5,509 nt of DNA, taken from Alphaproteobacteria bacterium. Lineage in GTDB: Bacteria > Pseudomonadota > Alphaproteobacteria > UBA6615. Every line of letters starts with the position of its first letter. The first letter of the stretch is position 1. The notes under the pieces are model-generated. The model did no database searches. It worked only from the letters and a program-made list of their open reading frames with translations, and was not told the DNA's origin. This document shows, piece after piece, positions 1 to 5,509 of this stretch. The stretch is taken from the NCBI GenBank assembly GCA_017643325.1, contig JAEPNS010000242.1:1-5509 (forward strand), in the 5' to 3' direction. Position numbers and translations under genes: made by a program.

Positions 1-975
1 CGCGATACGCACCGCGAGGTCTTCCCGCTCCTCCTCCGCGCGTGCGCGCGCCTTCGGCCAGACGGTTTCCAGAAGTTCACGCACCCGCTCCGGGGACTTC
101 GCCATGGTGTTGTCGAGCTTGAGGTGTGCGTAGGTGTCGTAGCCCAGCAGAGCCGCCTTCTCGGCACGCAGGCGCACCATCTCCGCGACGATGGGGCGGT
201 TGTCCCGCTCGCCCTCGCTCAGCCCCCGCGCGATCCAGGCATTGAAGGCCTCCTCGCGCAGGTCCCGGCGCTCGGAGAAGGTCAGGAAGGGCTCGATGAT
301 CGAGCGCGAGAGGGTGACGGCATGCTTGCCGGGATGACCGCGTTCGTGCGCCGCGGCGGCCATCGCCGCGCGCAGGAAGCCCGGCAGACCGGCGAGATCG
401 TCCTCGCTGTCGAGCACCAGCGCGTAGTCCTGCTCGTCGGCCAGAACATTCTGCGCAAACGCCGTTCCGAGGCTCGCAAGCCGCTCGTTGATTTCCGCCA
501 GCTTCGCCTGGTCGTCGGGATCGAGTTGCGCGCCCGAGCGCACGAAGGATTTCCATGTGAGTTCGAGGACCCGGTCCGCCTCGGCGTCGAGGCCGAGGGA
601 TTCGCGGTCCCGGTAGAGGGCATCGACACGCGCGAAGAGGTCACCGTTCATCACGATCTTCGAGTGATGCCGCGACAGCTCCGGCGAGAGCTTGCGCTCG
701 AGCGCCTGGCGGTCGTCGTTGGTATCGGCGCCCGACAGGTTCCAGAAGATGCCGGACACACGCTCATAGAGTTCGCCCGCCCGCTCGAGGGCAATAATGG
801 TATTTTCAAACGTCGGCGCATCGGGTGACCCGGCGATCGCCTCGATCTCGGACATGTGGGCCGGCAGGGCCGCCGCGAAAGCAGCCTCGAGATCGGCGTC
901 GGAGATCGCCGCAAAGTTCGGCAACCCGAGCGGGCCGGACCAGTCGATGATTTCCCGGTTTATGGACTCGGACAT
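1..975 (-). CDS. dcp: Dcp-type M3 family peptidyl-dipeptidase, N-terminal part (runs off left edge)
   Basis: This is an open frame of 325 codons without a stop, beginning at the ATG at 975-973 and leaving the window at base 1. The protein begins MSESINREIIDWSGPLGLPN. It then shows the helical N-terminal region typical of M3 oligopeptidases: PTFENTIIALERAG (about residues 54-67), GAQLDPDDQAKLAEINERLA (about 147-166), AFAQNVLADE (about 171-180) and DNRPIVAEMVRLRAEKAALL with GYDTYAHLKLDNTMAKSP near residues 255-295. By family knowledge, Dcp is a zinc metallopeptidase of about 680-700 residues that releases dipeptides from the C-terminus of peptides, usually in the cytoplasm. The HEXXH zinc site lies in the missing C-terminal half, so catalytic competence cannot be judged. 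The start is supported by a GAGGAACG ribosome site 8 bases upstream. The gene is divergent from hpd. Oligopeptidase A is the main alternative, but the sequence reads more like Dcp. Confidence 0.9.
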   Translation of the reverse strand, partial: MSESINREIIDWSGPLGLPNFAAISDADLEAAFAAALPAHMSEIEAIAGSPDAPTFENTIIALERAGELYERVSGIFWNLSGADTNDDRQALERKLSPELSRHHSKIVMNGDLFARVDALYRDRESLGLDAEADRVLELTWKSFVRSGAQLDPDDQAKLAEINERLASLGTAFAQNVLADEQDYALVLDSEDDLAGLPGFLRAAMAAAAHERGHPGKHAVTLSRSIIEPFLTFSERRDLREEAFNAWIARGLSEGERDNRPIVAEMVRLRAEKAALLGYDTYAHLKLDNTMAKSPERVRELLETVWPKARARAEEEREDLAVRIA

Positions 976-983
976 AACTCAAA

Positions 984-991
984 CGTTCCTC
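984..991 (-). promoter_or_regulatory. Ribosome binding site of the M3 peptidase gene
   Basis: On the minus strand the sequence reads GAGGAACG, with 8 bases between it and the ATG at 975. It is a good Shine-Dalgarno match and fixes the start of the peptidase. Confidence 0.7.
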
Positions 992-1140
992 GAAATGGGA
1001 TATGCGAACCCCAATATGGTGTGCGAAGGGCCGCTCGGCCATCCCGCAATACCGTGTGGGTCGGCGGGACGGTCCCTATGCTAGACTGGCGATCACCATG
1101 GACATTCGGATGACTGAACCGACCACGCACCGGGCCCGCT

Positions 1141-1158
1141 TTTGCCGCACGCGGCAAA
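1141..1158. promoter_or_regulatory. 18-bp perfect palindrome, candidate operator upstream of hpd
   Basis: TTTGCCGC and GCGGCAAA flank a central AC, giving two perfect 8-base arms. Beyond a T/G position (1140/1159), two further bases also pair (1138-1139 with 1160-1161). The 2-base centre fits a dimeric repressor or activator site better than an RNA hairpin. No T-run follows directly, so a terminator is unlikely. A possible weak plus-strand promoter overlaps it: TTGCCG (1142-1147), a 16-base spacer, then TTTATC (1164-1169). A bound protein could therefore block hpd transcription. The symmetry is seen directly; the operator role is inferred. Confidence 0.4.
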
Positions 1159-1271
1159 GGCTGTTTATCTGCCACACGCTCGGCCAGTCACTGTCGCGCA
1201 GCATTCGCGGAATCCCGGGAGCGCCGCCGCTTTCTCTCCATCCGTAGTCACCCCTTTCCAAGGATCCTACT

Positions 1272-1277
1272 GGAGAG
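1272..1277 (+). promoter_or_regulatory. Ribosome binding site of hpd
   Basis: GGAGAG lies 6 bases before the ATG at 1284. It is a strong Shine-Dalgarno match and supports that start, which also gives the N-terminus expected for the family. Confidence 0.75.
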
Positions 1278-1283
1278 AATTCC

Positions 1284-2393
1284 ATGTCCGACAACACCGA
1301 CAAAACCCAGAACCCCATGGGCCTCGACGGCTTCGAGTTCGTCGAGTTTGCCGCGCCCGAACCCGGCGTGCTGGAGCCCGTCTTCGAGATGGCCGGCTTC
1401 ACGAAGGTCGCGACGCACCGATCGAAAGACGTCGACCTCTACCGCCAGGGCGACATCAATTTCATCATCAACAACGAGCCGAAGAGCCATGCGGCCTATT
1501 TCGCCGAGGAACACGGCCCCTGTGCCTGCGGCCTCGCCTTTCGCGTACAGGATTCCCATGCGGCGTATGCCCGCGCCCTCGAACGCGGCGCCCAGCCGAT
1601 CGACATTCCGACCGGCCCCATGGAACTGCGGCTGCCGGCGATCAGGGGAATCGGCGGTGCACCGCTCTACCTGATCGACCGCTACGACGACGGTTCGTCG
1701 ATCTACGACATCGATTTCCGCTGGCTCGACGGCGTCGACAGGCATCCGAAAGGCCACGGGTTCCACACCCTCGACCACATGACCCACAACGTCTACCGCG
1801 GGCGCATGGCCTACTGGGCGGAATTCTACGAGAGCCTGTTCAATTTCCGGGAACTGCGCTTCTTCGACATCAAGGGCGAATACACCGGGCTGACGTCCAG
1901 GGCGATGACGGCCCCCGACGGCAAGATCCGCATCCCCCTCAACGAGGAGGCTTCGGGCGGCACCGGGCAGATCGAGGAATTCCTGATGGCCTTCAACGGC
2001 GAGGGCATCCAGCACATCGCGTTGCGCTGCGATGACCTGATCGCCTGCGTCGACAAACTGAAGGCGGCAGGTGTGCCGCTGATGAGCGCGCCGCCCGAAA
2101 CCTACTACGAGATGCTGGACGAGCGCCTGCCCGGCCACGGCGAGCCCGTGGCGGAGCTCAAGGCTCGTGGGATCCTGCTCGACGGGTCCACCGAAAATGG
2201 CGATCCGCGCCTGCTGTTGCAGATTTTCTCCGAAACCCTGATCGGCCCGGCCTTCTTCGAGTTCATCGAACGCAAGCGCGACGAGGGCTTCGGCGAGGGC
2301 AACTTCAAGGCGCTGTTCGAGTCCATCGAGCGAGACCAGATCCGCCGCGGCGTGATCGGAACGGGCGAGGCGTCGGAGATGACGGCCGACTAG
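1284..2393 (+). CDS. hpd: 4-hydroxyphenylpyruvate dioxygenase (HPPD)
   Basis: This is a complete 369-residue non-haem Fe(II) dioxygenase that converts 4-hydroxyphenylpyruvate and O2 to homogentisate and CO2 in cytoplasmic tyrosine catabolism. Homogentisate can also feed pyomelanin or tocopherol- and quinone-type products in some organisms. The N-terminus PMGLDGFEFVEFA (11-23) and ATHRSKDVDLYRQGDINF (43-60) closely match Pseudomonas-type HPPD. The two vicinal-oxygen-chelate domains are roughly residues 15-150 and 160-340. The three iron ligands of the C-terminal domain are visible: H165 in LDHMTHNVYRGRM, H244 in GEGIQHIAL and E317 in LLLQIFSETLIGPAFFEFIE. The C-terminal GFGEGNFKALFESIERDQIR (about 335-354), which forms the gate helix in the family, is intact, so the enzyme should be active. 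Length is slightly above the usual 355-360 because of short extensions at both ends. No homogentisate dioxygenase, fumarylacetoacetase or pathway regulator lies within the window. Confidence 0.97.
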   Translation: MSDNTDKTQNPMGLDGFEFVEFAAPEPGVLEPVFEMAGFTKVATHRSKDVDLYRQGDINFIINNEPKSHAAYFAEEHGPCACGLAFRVQDSHAAYARALERGAQPIDIPTGPMELRLPAIRGIGGAPLYLIDRYDDGSSIYDIDFRWLDGVDRHPKGHGFHTLDHMTHNVYRGRMAYWAEFYESLFNFRELRFFDIKGEYTGLTSRAMTAPDGKIRIPLNEEASGGTGQIEEFLMAFNGEGIQHIALRCDDLIACVDKLKAAGVPLMSAPPETYYEMLDERLPGHGEPVAELKARGILLDGSTENGDPRLLLQIFSETLIGPAFFEFIERKRDEGFGEGNFKALFESIERDQIRRGVIGTGEASEMTAD

Positions 2394-2591
2394 CCGCGCG
2401 CCGGTCCGACCCGGGCCCTCGCGTATCTGCTGATTCCCGCACGGGTCCGACCGCCCGTCACGGAACCAACACGGTATTCCCGCGTTTCCTGTTCCGACAC
2501 GGCACATCCGTTGCTCGCGTGGCCATCGCATTGCGCGGCGCCCAGGGTTCTCGGTCGGGTCAGAACGGGTCCGAAGAAAGGACACTCGATC
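2394..2591. other. Intergenic region between hpd and the mechanosensitive channel gene, with repeated GGTCCGA
   Basis: This 198-base gap lies between two codirectional genes. The heptamer GGTCCGA occurs three times on the plus strand, at 2403-2409, 2444-2450 and 2568-2574. The second and third copies share the longer string ACGGGTCCGA (2441-2450 and 2565-2574). The first and second share GGTCCGACC. I found no strong rho-independent terminator for hpd and no clear -10/-35 pair for the channel gene. Confidence 0.5.
2578..2582 (+). promoter_or_regulatory. Ribosome binding site deciding the start of the MscS-family gene
   Basis: AAGGA, within the purine run GAAGAAAGGA, lies 9 bases before the ATG at 2592. 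It supports that start over the in-frame TTG at 2511, whose extra 27 codons have no membrane-protein or signal-peptide character. Confidence 0.65.
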
Positions 2592-3635
2592 ATGAGCGTT
2601 GCATTCGCGCAGGAAAACTCGTCCAAATCACAGGCCGAAAGCACCCCCACCGATGTCCGGGGCGAAATCGACGTCAATCCGCAGGCCATCGTCGAGAGGG
2701 TCGATTCCTGGGTCGACGGGATCGTCCGCCACCTGCCGAACATCGGCGTCGCGATTGTCGTGGTCGCGATATTCGTCGTTCTCGGCATCGTCGCCAGCCG
2801 CATGTTCCGGAGCTGGGCCGCAAAACGCGACCGCGACAACCTCGGCGAGGTTATCGGCGGCTTTATCCGCTGGCTGATCATCGGTGTCGGGGTTCTGCTG
2901 GCTCTGACGATCGTGGTCCCGACGCTGCAGCCCGGGGACCTGATCGCCGGCCTCGGCGTGGGTTCGGTCGCGATCGGGTTCGCCTTCAAGGACATCCTCC
3001 AGAACTGGCTTGCGGGAATCCTGATCCTGATGCGCCAGCCGTTCGAGGTGGGCGACCAGATCATTGCGGAGGGATACGAAGGCACGGTCGAGCGCATCGA
3101 GACCCGCGCGACCGTCATCAAGACATACGACGGACGGCAGGTTCTGATCCCGAACAGCGACGTCTACACCAATGCGGTGCTGGTCAATACGGCCTTCGAG
3201 AAACGTCGGAGCCAGTATGACATCGGGATCGGCTACGGCGACAGCATCGACGACGCGACGTCGGTGATTCTGGACGCACTGCGGGGCGTCGACGGCGTGG
3301 AGAGCGATCCTGCACCGGAGGTGATCTGCGCCGGGCTCGGGGATTTCGCCGTCCTCATGCGCGCACGCTGGTGGACGGATTCACGCCGGTCGGATGTGGT
3401 CCACGTGCAGTCGAACGTGATGATCGCCGTCAAGAAGGCGCTCGACGAGGCAGGCATCGACATGCCGTTCGAGACCCAGGTGCACCTCTGGCACGACCAG
3501 ACCGAAGAAATCGACGGCGATCGTGCGGCACAGCGCGAGGGCTGGCCCGAGGCCAGCGAGGGCGACAACCCGAAACCCCGACATTCCGCGACCGGCCGCG
3601 GTTCGTCGCGGTCTTCGGAAAGCCCCGATTCCTGA
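2592..3635 (+). CDS. MscS-family small-conductance mechanosensitive ion channel
   Basis: This is a complete 347-residue inner-membrane protein. By family knowledge, MscS channels are heptamers that open under membrane tension and release solutes after hypo-osmotic shock. A polar N-terminal segment of about 48 residues is followed by three hydrophobic segments: TM1 about 51-70, TM2 about 88-110 and the Gly/Ala-rich pore helix TM3 about 117-147 (GLGVGSVAIGFAFKDILQNW). The cytoplasmic beta domain follows, with FEVGDQI (151-157), GTVERIETRATVIKTYDGR (164-182) and LIPNSD (185-190). The alpha/beta domain runs to about residue 302. The last 45 or so residues form a hydrophilic tail rich in Glu, Arg, Ser and Pro that E. 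coli MscS (286 residues) lacks. The start at 2592 has a good ribosome site. The residues VAFAQ near the N-terminus resemble a signal-peptidase site, but no hydrophobic stretch precedes them. The gene is convergent with upp. Confidence 0.93.
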   Translation: MSVAFAQENSSKSQAESTPTDVRGEIDVNPQAIVERVDSWVDGIVRHLPNIGVAIVVVAIFVVLGIVASRMFRSWAAKRDRDNLGEVIGGFIRWLIIGVGVLLALTIVVPTLQPGDLIAGLGVGSVAIGFAFKDILQNWLAGILILMRQPFEVGDQIIAEGYEGTVERIETRATVIKTYDGRQVLIPNSDVYTNAVLVNTAFEKRRSQYDIGIGYGDSIDDATSVILDALRGVDGVESDPAPEVICAGLGDFAVLMRARWWTDSRRSDVVHVQSNVMIAVKKALDEAGIDMPFETQVHLWHDQTEEIDGDRAAQREGWPEASEGDNPKPRHSATGRGSSRSSESPDS

Positions 3636-3662
3636 TCGAACCGGACAGCAAAGACGGCGCAT

Positions 3663-4304
3663 TCAGGTCGCGAAGCTGCGGTCGCCGGCGTCGCCGAGTC
3701 CGGGCACGATGTAGCCCTTCTCGTCCAGATGTTCGTCTACAGCGCCCACCAGAACGGGCACGTCGGGATGGGCGACGGAAAAGGCCGCGATCCCCTCCGG
3801 CGCGGCAAGGATCGACACCAGTTGCAGGCTTGTCACGCCCTTCGTCTTGAGCCGGGCGAGCGCGGCCACCGATGAATTCGCCGTCGCCAGCATCGGGTCG
3901 ACGACAATGTTGTGCCGTTCGGCGATGTCGGGAGGGCCGTTGAAGTAATACTCGTGAGCCTCCAGCGTATCGTGGTCGCGGTAGATTCCGATGTGCGCGA
4001 CTCCGGCCATGGGAAGGACATCGAGCGCGCCGTCGAGCATCGCGTTGCCCGCGCGCATGATCGACACCAGCACCGGATACGGCTTCTCCAAGACCGGCGC
4101 ATCCATGGCGGTGAGCGGGGTCTCGATACGCCGGGTGGTTTCAGCCAGCCCGCGCGTCGCCTCGTACATCATCAGGCGCGCAAGTTCGCGCACCACGGCC
4201 CGGAATACGATCGGCTTGGTGTCGGTTGCACGGAGTTGCGTGATCTTGTGACGGATGAGCGGATGGGCGATCGCGCGCACACCGTCCGGAAGCTCGTTGG
4301 CCAT
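3663..4304 (-). CDS. upp: Uracil phosphoribosyltransferase
   Basis: This is a complete 213-residue type I phosphoribosyltransferase that converts uracil and PRPP to UMP and diphosphate in pyrimidine salvage, normally as a cytoplasmic protein. Landmarks are HPLIRHKITQLR (14-25), the YPVLVSIMRAGNAMLDG segment (76-92), the PRPP-binding loop VVVDPMLATANSSVAAL (133-149), LVSILAAPEGI (162-171) and the uracil-binding C-terminus KGYIVPGLGDAGDRSFAT (196-213). Length is normal for the family (about 208-216). The oddity is A142: family members usually have Gly here (ATGG or ATGN), and this codon is GCG at 3881-3879. The gene ends 27 bases from the convergent channel gene and is divergent from the acyl-CoA ligase. 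The start ATG is preceded by a G-rich GGGGGGA at 4315-4309, an atypical but usable ribosome site. No other pyrimidine gene lies beside it. Confidence 0.95.
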   Translation of the reverse strand: MANELPDGVRAIAHPLIRHKITQLRATDTKPIVFRAVVRELARLMMYEATRGLAETTRRIETPLTAMDAPVLEKPYPVLVSIMRAGNAMLDGALDVLPMAGVAHIGIYRDHDTLEAHEYYFNGPPDIAERHNIVVDPMLATANSSVAALARLKTKGVTSLQLVSILAAPEGIAAFSVAHPDVPVLVGAVDEHLDEKGYIVPGLGDAGDRSFAT

Positions 4305-4427
4305 GCTGTCCCCCCGGTAATCGGTCCCGGTTTAGCGCGAAGCGGACCGGATTGCGAGGCACCGGTTGAAGCAGGGTCGGCGGCTCTGCCATTCTTCGCG
4401 GACCGATGCTTCAGCCCCGGACCCGCC
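4305..4427. other. Divergent intergenic region between upp and the acyl-CoA ligase gene
   Basis: This 123-base gap must contain the upp leader and probably the promoters of both genes. I could not identify a convincing -10/-35 pair on either strand. The ligase reading frame stays open leftward across the whole gap but contains no ATG there. Confidence 0.4.
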
Positions 4428-5509
4428 GTGACACCGGACCCCCGCCTGGCCATTCCAGAGATCGAACGCGACGACCGGCCGGACGGGACGGTGATCCTGC
4501 GCAACCGGACCGCCCTGCCCGATCCGCTGCCCGACCCCCTCGCGCGCTGGGACCACTGGCTGGCGCAGGACGGGGATGCCGTCTTTTTCAGCGAACGCAA
4601 CACGGACGGGATCCGGACCTCGTCCCGCGTGGAGATGGAGCGGCTGTCGAATGCCTACGCCGCCTACCTTGGAGCACAGGGATGCGGTTCCTCGGACCGG
4701 ATTGCGGTCATCGGCGGTGCGGGCATCACACATGCTGCGCTCAAGATCGCCGCGCTCAAGACCAATCTCGTGCACGTGCCGCTCTCCCCGGCGCTGGCCG
4801 CGTCCGGCTTCGGGCGGGCGCGGCTGGAATACGCGCTGTCGATCGTCGCACCGAGCCTCGTCGTCGACCTGACCGGCCGCATGAACGACGCGGTCACCGA
4901 AGCCGATCTTCCCGAGCCCACCGATGCAAACTTCGACGCGCCGGGCACCACACTCGACAGCCTCGCAGCGATCTATTTCACCTCGGGCTCGACGGGCGAG
5001 CCCAAGGGTGTCGTCGTCACACGGCAGATGATCGCCTCCTGCCAGGCCGCCTATGCCGCGCACTGGCCGTTCCTCGCCGACCACCGACCCGTCCTGATCG
5101 ACTGGCTTCCGTGGCACCACGTCTTCGGCGGCCTCGACAATTTCTACAAGACGATCTGGAACGGCGGCGAGTATCACGCAGAAAATCCGCCCGGTGCGGA
5201 GAACATGGACACGATGGCCAAGCGCATCCGTTCCGTGCGCCCGACGCTGCACATCAACGTTCCCTACGGGATAGACCTGCTGCTCGACCGGCTCGACGAC
5301 GACCCGGACACACGGGCCGCCCTGTTCCACCGGCTCGACGCGATCTTTTTCGCAGGCGCGGGAATGGGCGACGGCACCTGGCACCGGCTTCGCGACACGG
5401 TCGCCCACGCGGGCGAAAACCCGCCGCTGCTGCTCACGGGCTACGGCGCGACCGAGGCGGGTTCGACCATGTGCCTGAGCCACCGGCCCGCCGGGTCCAC
5501 CGCGGAAAT
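4428..5509 (+). CDS. Feruloyl-CoA-synthase-like AMP-forming acyl-CoA synthetase, N-terminal part (runs off right edge)
   Basis: This is an open frame of 360 codons from a GTG at 4428 to the window end, with no stop. It belongs to the adenylate-forming (ANL) superfamily, which activates a carboxylic acid with ATP and transfers it to coenzyme A. The phosphate-binding loop YFTSGSTGEPKG is at 183-194, the aromatic motif LPWHHVFGG at 227-235, FFAGAGMG at 307-314 and YGATEAG at 339-345. The N-terminal ADGT-like PDGTVILRN (18-26), DWLPWHHVFGG and THINVPYG-like LHINVPYG (274-281) resemble feruloyl-CoA synthases (Fcs), which activate ferulate and related hydroxycinnamates. Many proteins of this subgroup are uncharacterised, so the substrate is only inferred. 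Full length should be about 600 residues. The mobile C-terminal domain with the catalytic Lys is outside the window. The GTG start has only a weak ribosome site, and no in-frame ATG occurs before 4632, which is too far in to preserve the fold. Confidence 0.85.
   Translation, partial: MTPDPRLAIPEIERDDRPDGTVILRNRTALPDPLPDPLARWDHWLAQDGDAVFFSERNTDGIRTSSRVEMERLSNAYAAYLGAQGCGSSDRIAVIGGAGITHAALKIAALKTNLVHVPLSPALAASGFGRARLEYALSIVAPSLVVDLTGRMNDAVTEADLPEPTDANFDAPGTTLDSLAAIYFTSGSTGEPKGVVVTRQMIASCQAAYAAHWPFLADHRPVLIDWLPWHHVFGGLDNFYKTIWNGGEYHAENPPGAENMDTMAKRIRSVRPTLHINVPYGIDLLLDRLDDDPDTRAALFHRLDAIFFAGAGMGDGTWHRLRDTVAHAGENPPLLLTGYGATEAGSTMCLSHRPAGSTAE

Larger units (their letters stand above)
976..1283. 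other. Divergent intergenic region between the M3 peptidase gene and hpd
   Basis: This 308-base stretch separates two divergent genes and must hold both promoters unless they lie further away. It contains the two ribosome sites, an 18-bp perfect palindrome at 1141-1158 and a smaller palindrome, GGGAC-G-GTCCC, at 1066-1076. Next to the smaller one is TATGCT (1077-1082), which resembles a plus-strand -10 hexamer but has no good -35 partner. Open frames crossing the region resemble no protein I recognise. The 49-codon frame from the ATG at 1098 to the stop at 1247 has no convincing ribosome site. I cannot place either transcription start with confidence. Confidence 0.6.

Noticed and set aside
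124..828. 234-codon plus-strand open frame at the left end
   Set aside because: It is antisense to the M3 peptidase, whose family sequence is clear on the minus strand.
1066..1082. GGGAC-G-GTCCC palindrome next to a TATGCT -10-like hexamer
   Set aside because: The arms are only 5 bases and GC-rich, and no -35 match lies at the right distance. It is too weak for a promoter or operator call.
1098..1247. 49-codon open frame between dcp and hpd on the plus strand
   Set aside because: It has no convincing ribosome site and no recognisable motif, and it contains the palindrome. Chance is more likely than a small gene.
1142..2035. 297-codon plus-strand open frame overlapping the start of hpd
   Set aside because: It is out of frame with hpd and has an Arg/Pro-rich composition typical of a shifted reading of GC-rich DNA.
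2441..2458. Possible hairpin ACGGG / CCCGT downstream of hpd as a terminator
   Set aside because: It has only a 5-bp stem with an 8-base loop and no following T-run, so a rho-independent terminator cannot be claimed.
1248..2585. 445-codon open frame on the minus strand across hpd
   Set aside because: It is antisense to a certain gene and shows no recognisable motif. Long antisense frames are common in GC-rich coding DNA.
2511..2591. N-terminal extension of the MscS-family protein from a TTG at 2511
   Set aside because: The 27 extra residues are not hydrophobic and not family-like, and the ATG at 2592 has a good ribosome site.
4332..5483. 383-codon open frame on the minus strand across the acyl-CoA ligase
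   Set aside because: It is a shadow of the ligase frame, rich in Arg, Gly and Val without domain motifs, while the plus strand carries clear ANL motifs.

Overview
The window is GC-rich, gene-dense bacterial chromosome. Codon use strongly favours G or C in the third position. The protein variants (uracil phosphoribosyltransferase with an RAGN motif, Dcp-type M3 peptidase, Pseudomonas-like HPPD, feruloyl-CoA-synthase-like ligase) suggest a proteobacterium, most likely an alphaproteobacterium of a Rhodospirillales-like lineage. That placement is inferred from remembered family sequences, not from a search. I see no mobile element, CRISPR array, tRNA, rRNA or phage gene.

Layout from left to right: (1) The N-terminal half of a Dcp-type M3 peptidyl-dipeptidase lies on the minus strand and runs off the left edge. 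(2) A 308-base divergent intergenic region carries an 18-bp perfect palindrome. (3) hpd, encoding 4-hydroxyphenylpyruvate dioxygenase, is complete on the plus strand. (4) A 198-base gap contains three copies of GGTCCGA. (5) A complete MscS-family mechanosensitive channel lies on the plus strand. (6) A complete upp (uracil phosphoribosyltransferase) lies on the minus strand, convergent with the channel across 27 bases. (7) A 123-base divergent gap follows. (8) The N-terminal 360 residues of a feruloyl-CoA-synthase-like AMP-forming acyl-CoA ligase lie on the plus strand and run off the right edge.

The genes do not form one pathway. They look like single-gene transcription units: peptide turnover (Dcp), tyrosine catabolism (HPPD), osmotic protection (MscS), pyrimidine salvage (Upp) and activation of an aromatic or other carboxylic acid (the ligase). 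HPPD and the ligase could both belong to aromatic-compound metabolism, but they are about 2 kb apart with unrelated genes between them, so no operon link is supported.

I found no convincing undescribed system. The points most worth checking are a Gly-to-Ala change in the PRPP-binding loop of the uracil phosphoribosyltransferase, the palindrome upstream of hpd, and the repeated heptamer upstream of the channel gene.
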